Assembly (NCBI RefSeq): GCF_014873535.1
Contig: NZ_JADBEF010000001.1
Coordinates: 5,952,001-6,016,000 of the forward strand
Direction of reading: 5' to 3'
From: Nonomuraea africana
GTDB lineage: Bacteria; Actinomycetota; Actinomycetes; Streptosporangiales; Streptosporangiaceae
DNA length: 64,000 bases
Numbering within the stretch: the first letter of the stretch is position 1; each line of letters opens with the position of its first letter. Below are positions 8,379-16,695 of the stretch, in pieces. Position numbers and translations under genes: made by a program. The notes under the pieces are model-generated. The model was not told the origin of the DNA, made no database searches, and saw only the letters and a list, made by a program, of their open reading frames with translations.

Positions 8379-8715
8379 CCCGCGAAGACCCCACTCCCCC
8401 GGACAGCCGGGGCCCGTGGGAGCCGGACGGGCCCGGCCGTTTCCCGTCGCGCAGGGGGCGGCGTCGTGGGCTCTCCTGGTCCCCTCCTTTCGTTCCCTGG
8501 ACGACTCGCCCGGATGGCTCCTCCGCGAGACATCCGGCGTCGCCCGACCGGGGCACGCATGGGTGGAGGCGGCGTGGCGTGCCGTACCGGAGAAGGGGTT
8601 GGGAGGCGTTTGGACGCGCTCCCATGCGAGCCGTCCCCTCAGTCACGACTTTTCGTGATCGGCGCAAAGGGGATTTCGGGGGCCGACCGCAGCCAGGGCG
8701 CACTAGCCTGAGTGC
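8379..8715. other. Intergenic region with a terminator hairpin and a promoter
   Basis: A hairpin at 8406-8437 (10 bp with one bulge) probably ends ndgR transcription. No convincing gene is seen in the remaining 270 nt. A TAGCCT box at 8704-8709 ends 6 nt before the GTG start at 8716 and is likely a leaderless promoter. Confidence 0.55.
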
Positions 8716-10440
8716 GTGACAGATCGCATCGAGGTAGCCGCCGCTGAGCTGCGTCCCCTGCTCGAAGAGTTCATCGTGTGGGCCCGGGAACACGCCCCAG
8801 GCAGCGACCCCGACCTGGTGGGCCCAGCGGCGTTGTGGCACAGGCTCGCCGCCTCCGACGACGTCGGCCGCTGGCGACGCGCCGACCTGCGCCCCGTGCT
8901 GCTCGAGCGCATGCCCAAGGTCGTGGAGGATCCCGACGAGGCGGCCGACGGCACGATCGGCGCCGTCCGCGCCTACCTGACCTTCCTGTCGGACACCGGC
9001 AAGCTGGTCGACCGGTCCGACGGCCTCGACGATCTGCTCGACGAGCTCGACGATCTCGAGGACGACTTCGTCGAGGCCATGGAGGACCTCATCGACGACG
9101 AGGGCGACGACGACGGGCGCGAGGAGGGCGGTGACCTCGGCGACTTCGAGGCGCTCGCCGACGAGCTGGCCGACCTGCCCACGATCAGGCTGCGTCCCGA
9201 CTCCGAGCTGGCCGCGGCCGCGCGCGCGGTGCCGCTGATCGCCAAGGCCCGCGACCTGGCCGTCTGGGTCGGCGACTCGCGAGAGGTCGGCGAGGAGAGC
9301 CTGCTGTCCGACGCCGAGGTCGAGGAGGCGCTCGCCGTCATCGGGCTGCCGAGGCCGCAGACCGAGGGCCCGCTGTCCGCGGCCGTCCCGCAGCTGTGGA
9401 ACATCTGGAACCTCGCGGTCGATCTCGAGTTCCTCGCGCCCAACGGCTCCGACACCGTCAGCGTCGACCCCGACACCGCCGAGTGGCCCTTCGACGACGA
9501 CGAGGACGTGCTCGACGCCTGGATGCTCGGCCTCAACTCGGTCGACTACGGCGATCCCGAGCTCGAGGACGACGACCTCACGATGACGCTCGTCGGCCTG
9601 ACCCGCGCGCTGCTGGTCCGCCTGCTGATCGGCGGCGGCTCGCGGAAGCTGCCCGAGCTGCGCGAGGAGCTGGCCGAGGCCGCCGCCGACCTCGACGAGC
9701 TCGGCTCCGACGCCTGGAACGAGGCCCGCGATCACTACGGCGACCCGCTGGCGCCGGTGCTCGACTGGCTGGTCGGCTACGGCATGGTGACCGTCAACGG
9801 CGACGACGTCGCGCTCACGGCCCTCGGCACCGAGGGCGTCGTGCACCTGGTCGACGACGCCGACATCGAACTCGACGCCCGTCCCGCGATCGACGCGATG
9901 ACCGCGCTCGAACTGCTGGCCTTCAGCGCCGAGCTGCCCGAGGACGAGGCCGACGCCGAGTTCGCCGCCTGGATGGAGCTGCGCGAGCCGGCCGAGGCCG
10001 CCCGCGAGCTCCTTGAGGCGGCGGCCGAGGACGACACGGACGCGCTGATCAGGGTGCAGGCCGCCAGCGTGGTCGGCACGCTGGGCGAAGCCGCCATCCC
10101 CGCCTGGCAGTCCGTGCTGAAGGAGCCGTCGCTGCGGCCGTACGCCGCGACGCACCTCACGCAGCTCGAGGTGGAGGGCGCACCCGAGCCCACCCAGGAC
10201 GACACCCACTGGCTGATCCTGGACATGTGGACCATCTCGGCGGGGCTGGGCCGCGCGGAGTTCGTCAGCAGCCTGCGCGACATCGGGCCCGACCTGCTCA
10301 ACAACCTGCTCGAGGTGATCTGGAAGATCCCGCACGCGCACGTGGAGGAACTGCTGGAGCTGATCTCGCAGGTCCACCCGGACAAGAACGTGGCGAAGGC
10401 CGCCAAGCGCGCCCTCTTCAAGGCCCGCTCGACCTCCTGA
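8716..10440 (+). CDS. Unrecognised acidic protein, possibly with helical repeats
   Basis: This 574-aa soluble protein is unusually acidic. A stretch near residues 103-145 is almost all Asp/Glu with Leu (DGLDDLLDELDDLEDD, then DDEGDDDG), and further acidic runs follow near 255 and 280. The C-terminal third (LIRVQAASVVGTLGEAAIPAWQSVLKEPSLRPYAA and EVIWKIPHAHVEELLELISQVHPDKNVAKAAKRAL) looks like HEAT/ARM-type helical pairs. No catalytic motif is seen. The GTG start follows a TAGCCT box by 6 nt. It resembles large acidic hypothetical proteins kept in many actinomycetes; the function is unknown. Confidence 0.8.
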   Translation: MTDRIEVAAAELRPLLEEFIVWAREHAPGSDPDLVGPAALWHRLAASDDVGRWRRADLRPVLLERMPKVVEDPDEAADGTIGAVRAYLTFLSDTGKLVDRSDGLDDLLDELDDLEDDFVEAMEDLIDDEGDDDGREEGGDLGDFEALADELADLPTIRLRPDSELAAAARAVPLIAKARDLAVWVGDSREVGEESLLSDAEVEEALAVIGLPRPQTEGPLSAAVPQLWNIWNLAVDLEFLAPNGSDTVSVDPDTAEWPFDDDEDVLDAWMLGLNSVDYGDPELEDDDLTMTLVGLTRALLVRLLIGGGSRKLPELREELAEAAADLDELGSDAWNEARDHYGDPLAPVLDWLVGYGMVTVNGDDVALTALGTEGVVHLVDDADIELDARPAIDAMTALELLAFSAELPEDEADAEFAAWMELREPAEAARELLEAAAEDDTDALIRVQAASVVGTLGEAAIPAWQSVLKEPSLRPYAATHLTQLEVEGAPEPTQDDTHWLILDMWTISAGLGRAEFVSSLRDIGPDLLNNLLEVIWKIPHAHVEELLELISQVHPDKNVAKAAKRALFKARSTS

Positions 10441-10454
10441 CCCGTGGGCTTCCA

Positions 10455-10487
10455 CCCGGGCCGCGCTCCTCAAGGGCGTGGCCCGGG
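10455..10487. terminator. Hairpin after the acidic protein gene
   Basis: CCCGGGCC and GGCCCGGG form an 8-bp stem, extended by 3 bp after one mismatch. It sits 15 nt past the stop at 10440 and overlaps the end of a possible small minus-strand ORF. Confidence 0.6.
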
Positions 10488-10649
10488 CTGGTCCCGCCCT
10501 GACACCACGACCGGCGGCTCCGGACGGTGCCATGGCAGGACCACGGGCTCGGGCGGAACCTCACCTCCCAGGAAACGGGACAGCAGGTCTGCCAGACCCG
10601 GCGGGATGACGCGCTCGTCGTGCGGCGGGCCGACGCATGAGCAGGTCAC
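10470..10649 (-). CDS. Possible 59-aa small protein
   Basis: A GTG-started frame encodes MTCSCVGPPHDERVIPPG, then a short helix (LADLLSRFLGGE) and a proline-rich tail with LPWHRPEPPVVV. Third codon positions are almost all G or C, as in real genes here. It starts 43 nt after the glutaminase-like gene stops, on the same strand, so it could be read from that transcript. There is no good Shine-Dalgarno site and no recognised family. Confidence 0.35.
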   Translation of the reverse strand: MTCSCVGPPHDERVIPPGLADLLSRFLGGEVPPEPVVLPWHRPEPPVVVSGRDQPGPRP

Positions 10650-10692
10650 GGGTTGGCGACCGGGCCCGAGCGACGCGTGACCGGGCGGCGCG

Positions 10693-11397
10693 CTACGAGC
10701 TGCCCACGCGGACGGACGCGGCGACCGCGCGGGAGAAGGCCGTGATGACCGGGTGTGGGCGGCTGCCGTCTCCCGACAGCTCCGGCTGGAAGAGCGTGGC
10801 CAGGTAGAACGGGTGTCCTGGCAGTTCGGCGGCGCGCGCCCGGCCGTCCTCGTCGTGCGCCGTGAACCGCAGCCCGCCCGCCTCCAGCGCGGGCAGGTAG
10901 TCCGCGTTGAGGCCGAAGGAGCAGTGGTAGCGCTCGATCGCGCGTTCTGCCCCGACCGCCTGCCGGATCAGTGAGCCGGGCGCCAGCCGTACCTCTCCCT
11001 CGTGTCCCACCAGCGAGCAGGCCAGCGGCGCGATGAGCAGGCCGCGTTCGGTGCCGGGTTCGTACTCCGCGTGGGCGACGTCGAGCGCGCAGACGTTGCG
11101 GGCGTACTCCAGCATCGCGTGCTGGAATCCGGCGCAGGTGCCGAGGAACGGGATGGCCTGCTCCCGAGCGGCCCTGATGGCACTCACCGCGCCGCTCTCG
11201 CTGCGGTAGGGGCTGCCGGGCAGCAGCCAGACGCCGTCGAAGCCGCTCAGCTCGCCCGCCTCCTCGGTGGGGATCCAGTAGGCGTCGAGGGTGATGCCTT
11301 CGCGTTCGCGCAGCGCCTCCAGCAGCAGCGGTACTCGGACGTGGGAGCGGACAGTGGGGGAACGATCCCCGACCAGGGCGAGTCTCATGTCCGCCAT
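10693..11397 (-). CDS. CTP-synthase-C-terminal-like class I glutamine amidotransferase
   Basis: The 234-aa protein is a stand-alone glutaminase domain. The nucleophile elbow reads FLGTCAGFQHAMLEYARNV (Cys near residue 88), and HPFYLATLFQPEL carries the catalytic His region near 198-210, very like the C-terminal half of CTP synthase. It lacks the synthase half and so cannot make CTP alone. The family is known as 'CTP synthase C-terminal region-related (seleno)protein'; here the residue is Cys, not selenocysteine. An ATG at 11388 is an alternative start. It is divergent from a LysR regulator across about 60 nt, its likely controller. The substrate is unknown. Confidence 0.75.
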   Translation of the reverse strand: MADMRLALVGDRSPTVRSHVRVPLLLEALREREGITLDAYWIPTEEAGELSGFDGVWLLPGSPYRSESGAVSAIRAAREQAIPFLGTCAGFQHAMLEYARNVCALDVAHAEYEPGTERGLLIAPLACSLVGHEGEVRLAPGSLIRQAVGAERAIERYHCSFGLNADYLPALEAGGLRFTAHDEDGRARAAELPGHPFYLATLFQPELSGDGSRPHPVITAFSRAVAASVRVGSS

Positions 11398-11459
11398 CCT
11401 GCTCGATCCGGCGAGTTAAGCACCAACGATGATTACTGCTGGTCTGATAAGCATTGCTG
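11398..11459. promoter_or_regulatory. Shared control region of the glutaminase-like gene and LysR
   Basis: The 62-nt AT-richer interval between divergent genes contains ACCA-N14-TGGT and a GATAAG-like -10 box. LysR proteins usually bind such divergent intervals. The exact operator is not resolved. Confidence 0.4.
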
Positions 11460-12305
11460 ATGGACCCGCATCTGCTCAGGACGTTCGTGACCGTCGCGCG
11501 GCGTGGCTCCTTCTCGGCCGCCGCCGAGGAGCTCGGCTACACGCAGTCGGCCGTCTCGCAGCAGGTCGCCACGCTGGAGGCCGATCTCGGACTGGCGTTG
11601 CTGCGCCGCCGTCCCGTGGAGCCCACGCGGGCGGGCGCCCGGCTGCTGGAGCACGCCGAGCCCCTGCTGCTGCGCCTGCGCGCGGCGCGCGCCGACGTCC
11701 TGCGCGCCGAGGCCGCCCCGTCCTCCCGGCTCACGATCGCCGTCTCGCCGCTCGCCGTGACCCCTGACCTGGCCGTACGGCTGGCCGGGCCCCCGCGCCT
11801 AGACCTCACGATCAGAGCCACGAGCCGCGACGAGGTGGCCGCCGTGGTCGCCTCCGGCGAGGCCGACCTGGGCCTGGTCGACGGCGTCGCCGCGCCCAGC
11901 GACCCGTTGCGGCTGCCCGACGTGGGCCCGCTGACCACGCTCGGCGTGGCCGAACGGGACCTCGCCGTCGCCCTGCCGGAGGGGCATCCTCTGGCGGGTC
12001 GCGCGGGACTGCGGCTGGCCGATCTCGTGGACGCGTTGTGGCTGCAGACCCCGCTCTGCCCCGTGGAGCGGCTGCGCGACATCGCGGGTGACGGGTTCAG
12101 GATCGGCCTCACCTACACGGGCGACGACCTCCACACCGTGCTGCGCCTCGTGGCGGCCGGGCACGGCCTCACCCTGCTGCCCGCGGACTCGCCCGCACCC
12201 GCGGGGGTGCCGCTGGTCGACCCTCGGGTCGTGCACCGGGTCGAACTGCTGCACGGCACACTGACCGGGCACGCCCAGCGGCTGGCCGAGCGCCTGCGGC
12301 AGTGA
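11460..12305 (+). CDS. LysR-family transcriptional regulator
   Basis: The N-terminal helix-turn-helix is typical: MDPHLLRTFVTVARRGSFSAAAEELGYTQSAVSQQVATLEADLGLALLRR. A periplasmic-binding-type effector domain follows, reading LTIAVSPLAV to LPADSPAPAGVPLV. The ATG at 11460 gives the family start; a TTG at 11454 is possible. The length of 281 aa is slightly short for the family. It is divergent from the glutaminase-like gene and probably controls it. Confidence 0.9.
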   Translation: MDPHLLRTFVTVARRGSFSAAAEELGYTQSAVSQQVATLEADLGLALLRRRPVEPTRAGARLLEHAEPLLLRLRAARADVLRAEAAPSSRLTIAVSPLAVTPDLAVRLAGPPRLDLTIRATSRDEVAAVVASGEADLGLVDGVAAPSDPLRLPDVGPLTTLGVAERDLAVALPEGHPLAGRAGLRLADLVDALWLQTPLCPVERLRDIAGDGFRIGLTYTGDDLHTVLRLVAAGHGLTLLPADSPAPAGVPLVDPRVVHRVELLHGTLTGHAQRLAERLRQ

Positions 12306-12322
12306 ACGCGGAGAACAGAAAA

Positions 12323-12346
12323 GCCCGGACGCGGGAGCGGCCGGGC
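12323..12346. terminator. Terminator shared by the LysR gene and the tRNA-Glu pair
   Basis: GCCCGG and CCGGGC form a 6-bp stem. On the minus strand it is followed by TTTTCTGTT, a good T-tract ending the tRNA transcript; on the plus strand by ATTTCTT. Confidence 0.7.
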
Positions 12347-12358
12347 ATTTCTTCGGTG

Positions 12359-12431
12359 TAGTCCCGACCGGATTCGAACCGGCGCTACCGCCTTGAGAGG
12401 GCGGCGTCCTGGGCCACTAGACGACGGGACC
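12359..12431 (-). tRNA. tRNA-Glu (anticodon CTC), copy 2
   Basis: 73 nt fold as a cloverleaf: acceptor GGTCCCG pairs with CGGGACT (G-U at the first pair), the anticodon stem is CCGCC/GGCGG with loop CTCTCAA giving anticodon CTC, and the T-arm loop is TTCGAAT. No CCA is encoded. It is identical in sequence to the copy 20 nt upstream. Confidence 0.95.
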
Positions 12432-12451
12432 GAAGCGGCTTGTGACAGTGG

Positions 12452-12524
12452 TAGTCCCGACCGGATTCGAACCGGCGCTACCGCCTTGAGAGGGCGGCGT
12501 CCTGGGCCACTAGACGACGGGACC
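12452..12524 (-). tRNA. tRNA-Glu (anticodon CTC), copy 1
   Basis: This 73-nt gene is identical to the second copy and reads GAG codons. A promoter with TTGGTT (12594-12599) and TAGAGT (12570-12575), 18 nt apart, lies upstream and probably serves both copies. Confidence 0.95.
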
Positions 12525-12569
12525 CTGTCCACAAGCGATGTGCCGGGGGCCTCCCCGGCAACGGATGTA

Positions 12570-12599
12570 ACTCTACCGCACCTCGAGGAGCACAACCAA
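12570..12599 (-). promoter_or_regulatory. Promoter of the tRNA-Glu pair
   Basis: TTGGTT and TAGAGT are separated by 18 nt, about 45 nt upstream of the first tRNA-Glu. Confidence 0.6.
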
Positions 12600-12620
12600 A
12601 CTCACGGAACCGGCCCGGAA

Positions 12621-12655
12621 AAGCAAAAACGGATGCCCGATGATCGGACATCCGT
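12621..12655 (-). terminator. Intrinsic terminator of tRNA-Gln
   Basis: ACGGATG-t-CCGA pairs with TCGG-g-CATCCGT around a 3-nt loop, followed by TTTTTGCTTTT on the minus strand. This is one of the clearest factor-independent terminators in the window. Confidence 0.9.
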
Positions 12656-12662
12656 AGCAAAG

Positions 12663-12734
12663 CTGGGGTACCAGGACTCGAACCTAGAATAACTGAACCA
12701 GAATCAGTCGTGTTGCCAATTACACCATACCCCA
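12663..12734 (-). tRNA. tRNA-Gln (anticodon CTG)
   Basis: 72 nt with acceptor TGGGGTA/TACCCCA, discriminator G, anticodon stem ACTGA/TCAGT and loop TTCTGGT giving anticodon CTG. It lies beside the two tRNA-Glu genes. Actinobacteria lack GlnRS, so Glu-tRNA(Gln) is made by GltX (encoded at 16.6 kb) and then amidated. Confidence 0.95.
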
Positions 12735-12779
12735 CCGGCCGCGACCCTCTCGCGAGGTCCGCTTGCTGGCGACTCCGAA

Positions 12780-12809
12780 AGAATAGCCCAGGTAGGGGGA
12801 CAAGACCAA
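12780..12809 (-). promoter_or_regulatory. Promoter of tRNA-Gln
   Basis: TTGGTC (12804-12809) and TATTCT (12780-12785) are 18 nt apart, upstream of the tRNA on its strand. Confidence 0.65.
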
Positions 12810-12890
12810 AACGATTACTCAACAAGCGCGTCCGCGCTCCGCTCATGCCAAGCTGAAGGGGACAAAACACCACGTGGAGGAGCCCAAGCG

Positions 12891-14858
12891 TTGGCTGAGA
12901 ATCCGTTCTTCGCACCCAGCAGCCTGCCCTACCAGCTGCCCCCGTTCGAGGAGATCCGCGAGGAGCACTACCTGCCCGCGTTCGAGCGGGGCATGGCCGA
13001 GCACCTCGCCGAGGTCGACGCGATCGCGAACAGCACCGAGCCGCCCACCTTCGTCAACACCGTCGCCGCGCTGGAGCGCTCGGGCCAGATCCTGAAGCGC
13101 GTCTCGACGTCCTTCTTCAGCATCGCCGCGTCCGACTCCACCGACGGCGTCATGGCGATCGAGACCGAGATCTCCCCCAAGCTGACCAAGCACATGGACG
13201 AGGTCAAGCTCAACCGCGCGCTGTGGGCCCGCATCAAGCAGGTCTCCACGGACGTGGCCGAGGAGTCGTGGCTGCTGGAGAAGTACCGCGAGGATTTCAT
13301 CAGGGCGGGCGCCGACCTGGGCGAGGCCGAGCAGGCGAGGCTCAAGGAGCTCAACGAGGAGCTGTCGAAGCTCTCCACCGAGTTCTCGCAGAACCTGCTG
13401 AAGGCCTCCACCGAGGAGGCGCTGGTCGTCCGTGACCCCAAGGAGCTCGACGGCTTCGACGAGGCCAGGATCGAGTCGATCAGGAAGGACGACGTCTACG
13501 TCCTCCCGCTGCTCAACTTCACCAACCAGCCGGGCCTGGCCCAGCTGACGAACAGGGAGACCCGGCGCAGGCTCTACCAGCTGAGCGTCGAGCGCGCCCG
13601 CCCCAACTTCGAGCTGGCCATCAGGATGGCCACGCTGCGCGCCGAGCGGGCCGCCCTGCTGGGCTTCCCCAACCACGCCGCCTACACCGTCACCGACCAG
13701 ACGGCCAAGACCGTCGAGGCGGTCGAGGCGATGCTCGGCCAACTGGTGGAGCCGGCCGTACGGAATGCCAGGAAGGAGGCGGAGGCGCTCACGGAGCAGG
13801 CGGGCTTCGACATCGAGCCGTGGGACTGGTCGTTCTACGCCGAGAAGGTACGCAAGGCGCGTTACGACTTCGACGCCGACGCGATGCGGCCCTACTTCGA
13901 GCTCAACAGGGTCTTCGAGGATGGCATCTTCTACGCGGCGGGCAAGCTCTACGGCCTGACCTTCACCGAGCGTCCCGACCTCAAGGGCTACCACGCCGAC
14001 GTCGCCGTCTACGAGGTGTTCAACGAGGACGGCTCCGCGCTCGGGCTGTTCCTGCTCGACCCCTACGCCAGGCCGACCAAGCGCGGCGGCGCGTGGATGA
14101 ACAACCTGGTCGACCAGTCGTACCTGTTCGGCGAGAAGCCGGTGGTGATGAACAACCTCAACATCACCAAGCCCGCCTCGGGCCCGACGCTGCTGACCTA
14201 CGACGAGGTCAACACCGCCTTCCACGAGTTCGGCCACGCGCTGCACGGCCTGTTCTCCGAGGTGCGCTACCCGCGCGTCTCGGGCACCAACGTGCCGCGC
14301 GACTTCGTGGAGTACCCCTCGCAGGTCAACGAGATGTGGACGACCTGGCCCGAGGTCCTGGCCAACTACGCCAAGCACCACGAGAGCGGCGAGCCGATGC
14401 CCGCCGAGCTGGTGGAGAAGATGAAGGCGGCCGAGAAGTTCAACCAGGGCTTCGCGACGGTGGAGTACCTCGCCGCGACGCTGCTCGACTGGGCCTGGCA
14501 CAAGCTGGAGAAGGGAGTGACGGTCGAGGACGCCGAGGCGTTCGAGGCCGAGGCCCTGGAGGCGGCGGGGATCGCCTTCCCGCTGGTGCGGCCGAGGTAC
14601 CGGACCAACTACTTCCAGCACATCTTCTCCAGCGGCTACAGCGCCGGCTACTACTCCTACATCTGGAGCGAGGTGCTCGACGCCGAGAGCGTGGAGTGGT
14701 TCAAGGAGAACGGCGGGCTCACCCGCGCGAACGGTGACCACTTCCGCAAGGAGCTGCTCTCGCGGGGCGGCAGCATGGACCCGCTGACCGCCTTCCGCAA
14801 CTTCCGCGGCCGCGACCCGCGCATCGAGCCCCTGCTCAAGCGCCGCGGCCTGGACTGA
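12891..14858 (+). CDS. dcp: M3-family zinc metallopeptidase (peptidyl-dipeptidase Dcp-like)
   Basis: This cytosolic oligopeptide-degrading enzyme of 655 aa carries the HEXXH zinc motif as AFHEFGHALHGLF near residue 445, with the downstream glutamate in FVEYPSQVNEMW. The N-terminus NPFFAPSSLPYQLPPFEEIREEHYLPAFERGM is typical of Dcp and oligopeptidase A. The TTG start is supported by GGAGG about 10 nt upstream. Its last 23 nt overlap the convergent padR gene. Confidence 0.9.
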   Translation: MAENPFFAPSSLPYQLPPFEEIREEHYLPAFERGMAEHLAEVDAIANSTEPPTFVNTVAALERSGQILKRVSTSFFSIAASDSTDGVMAIETEISPKLTKHMDEVKLNRALWARIKQVSTDVAEESWLLEKYREDFIRAGADLGEAEQARLKELNEELSKLSTEFSQNLLKASTEEALVVRDPKELDGFDEARIESIRKDDVYVLPLLNFTNQPGLAQLTNRETRRRLYQLSVERARPNFELAIRMATLRAERAALLGFPNHAAYTVTDQTAKTVEAVEAMLGQLVEPAVRNARKEAEALTEQAGFDIEPWDWSFYAEKVRKARYDFDADAMRPYFELNRVFEDGIFYAAGKLYGLTFTERPDLKGYHADVAVYEVFNEDGSALGLFLLDPYARPTKRGGAWMNNLVDQSYLFGEKPVVMNNLNITKPASGPTLLTYDEVNTAFHEFGHALHGLFSEVRYPRVSGTNVPRDFVEYPSQVNEMWTTWPEVLANYAKHHESGEPMPAELVEKMKAAEKFNQGFATVEYLAATLLDWAWHKLEKGVTVEDAEAFEAEALEAAGIAFPLVRPRYRTNYFQHIFSSGYSAGYYSYIWSEVLDAESVEWFKENGGLTRANGDHFRKELLSRGGSMDPLTAFRNFRGRDPRIEPLLKRRGLD

Positions 14859-15387
14859 GGTCGGCGATGGTCTCCGTGAGCCACCGGCGCTCCGCCGTAC
14901 CGGTGGCTCTGGCGATCAGCAGCATGCCGCGATGGAACGGGTCGGGGACCTCCTCGGCCCGTAGCGGCCGGTCCCCTTCGTAGAAGAAGCTCGCGGGCGC
15001 CTCCAGGAAGGCCAGGCGCCTGCGCAGCACCTCCGCCTGGAGCGCGGGGTCCTCCAGCGCCGACAGGAACGTCAGCACCGCGAAGAAGCGCGTCTGGTCG
15101 CTGATGTCGAGCTCGGACGGCTCCCGCAGCCGCCCCAGCAGTTCCTCCCGCCCCTCGGCGGTGATCGTGAGCACCTGCCTGCGCGCCGCGGCCGCGCCCT
15201 CCTCCTCGTGCCGTTCGAGCAGCCCCTTGGCCGCCAGCCTGGCGATGGCCGGATAGAGCGCGCCGTCGCTGACCGGCCGCAGATGCCCGCTGAGCGCGGT
15301 CAGGCGCGACTTGAGCTCGTAGCCGTGCATCGGCCGCTGGTTGAGGAACCCCAGGATCATCAGCGTCAGATCCCCGCCACTTGCCAT
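14836..15387 (-). CDS. PadR-family transcriptional regulator
   Basis: The winged-helix PadR domain is clear: LTLMILGFLNQRPMHGYELKSRLTALSGHLRPVSDGALYPAIARLAAKGLLERHEEEG. A C-terminal helical dimerisation region follows. The 183-aa gene is divergent from a MATE transporter, and an inverted repeat sits between them. This is the usual arrangement of a PadR repressor with its efflux target. Confidence 0.9.
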   Translation of the reverse strand: MASGGDLTLMILGFLNQRPMHGYELKSRLTALSGHLRPVSDGALYPAIARLAAKGLLERHEEEGAAAARRQVLTITAEGREELLGRLREPSELDISDQTRFFAVLTFLSALEDPALQAEVLRRRLAFLEAPASFFYEGDRPLRAEEVPDPFHRGMLLIARATGTAERRWLTETIADLSPGRGA

Positions 15388-15403
15388 AAGAGCATCGTAT
15401 CGC

Positions 15404-15424
15404 TATACCTCTAACCGATGTATA
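15404..15424. promoter_or_regulatory. Candidate PadR operator (TATAC-N11-GTATA)
   Basis: In the 30-nt divergent interval TATAC (15404-15408) and GTATA (15420-15424) form an inverted repeat overlapping the likely -10 boxes of both genes and the MATE start codon. Confidence 0.5.
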
Positions 15425-16695
15425 ACGGATCGATGCTCAAGCTCGCGCTTCCCATCTACGTGGAACTGCTCACCGCCGTCGTCGCGGTGAGCGTGATCGA
15501 CCTGCTCTGGGTCGCAGGACTCGGCGAGGCGGCGATCGCCGCCGTGACCATGGCCACCACCGTCGAGTACTTCGCCTACGGGCTGGTCCTGGCGCTGCCG
15601 ACGGGCATCACGGTCCTGGTCGGCAGGCGCGACGGCGTCGCCCCCATCACGCCGCTGATCAGGACGGGCTGGCTGCTGTGGCTGGCGGGCTCGATCGCGA
15701 TCGCGCTCCCCTGCGTCCTGCTCAGGGAGCCGCTGGCCGGGCTCCTGACCGCCGACGCCGCCACGGCCGCGCTGGCCGCCGACTTCCTGCTGGTCTCGAT
15801 GGCGGGGCTGCCGATCTACTTCGCCCAGACGGTGGCCGACGGCGTGGTCAAGGGGCTGGGCAACGCCAAGGTCCCGATGCGCAACGCGCTGATCTGCAAC
15901 GCCCTGGTGATCGCGCTGGACCCGCTGTTCATCTACGGCCTGGGCCTGGGCGTCCAGGGCGCCGCCCTGGCCACCGTGCTGGCCCGTGCCGTCACGCTGG
16001 CCGTCTCTCTCAAGACGCTGGTACGGCTGGCGCCCCGCGACGCCGCGGGCCGGGCGGGCGCCTGGGAGATCATCGGCACCGGCCTGCCCATGTCGGGAGA
16101 CTTCCTGGCCCGCGCCCTCGTCGGCCTGCTGCTCATGGAGATCGTCGCCAGGTTCGGCGTCGCGGCCCAGGCGGGCTACGGCATCGGCCTGAAGATCATG
16201 CTGGTGGGTGTGATGGCGTTCTACGCGCTCAGGCAGGCCGCGATGATCCGTACGGCCCGGTCAGAGGAGACGGGCTCGCCGCTGCGGACGGGACTGCTGG
16301 CCGGCGCGGCGGTGGCGCTGGCGCTCAACCTCGTCGCCGCGCCCGCCGCGAGCCTGTTCACCGACGACCCCGAGGCGACGGTGAGCTTCCTGCGCTGGAT
16401 GACGCTCTACCTGATCCCCTTCGGCGGCCTGATCGCCGCGGGCGGGGTGGCGCAGGCGAGCGGAAGGGGCAGCCGCCTGCTGGCCGCCACGCTGGCCGGC
16501 TTCGCGGTGCAGCTGCCCCTCGCCTATCTGCTGAGCGCCTGGCTCGGTGTCACGGGTGTGTGGCTCGCCATGGCGGCGGGGACCACGGTCAGCCTCGTAG
16601 CCGCTCCAGTGCGGCGCGCAGGCGCTCCTGAGCGCGCTCCCGCCCCAGCACCTCGATCGACTCGAACAGCGGAAGGCCCACGGTGCGACCCGTGA
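15418..16695 (+). CDS. MATE-family efflux transporter (C-terminus read through into gltX antisense)
   Basis: This multidrug/toxin extrusion transporter has about 12 helices over 425 aa, with MLKLALPIYVELLTAVVAVSVIDLLWVAGLGEAAIAAVTMA at the start and the repeat-like GLPIYFAQTVADGVVKGLGNAKVPM motif. Normal MATE homology ends near AAGTTVSLVAA. The last 36 residues or so (proline- and arginine-rich) are encoded on the opposite strand of the gltX 3' end, a 107-nt convergent overlap. The ATG at 15418 is likely leaderless (CTATAC upstream); an ATG at 15433 is an alternative. Regulation by the adjacent PadR is likely. Confidence 0.85.
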   Translation: MYNGSMLKLALPIYVELLTAVVAVSVIDLLWVAGLGEAAIAAVTMATTVEYFAYGLVLALPTGITVLVGRRDGVAPITPLIRTGWLLWLAGSIAIALPCVLLREPLAGLLTADAATAALAADFLLVSMAGLPIYFAQTVADGVVKGLGNAKVPMRNALICNALVIALDPLFIYGLGLGVQGAALATVLARAVTLAVSLKTLVRLAPRDAAGRAGAWEIIGTGLPMSGDFLARALVGLLLMEIVARFGVAAQAGYGIGLKIMLVGVMAFYALRQAAMIRTARSEETGSPLRTGLLAGAAVALALNLVAAPAASLFTDDPEATVSFLRWMTLYLIPFGGLIAAGGVAQASGRGSRLLAATLAGFAVQLPLAYLLSAWLGVTGVWLAMAAGTTVSLVAAPVRRAGAPERAPAPAPRSTRTAEGPRCDP

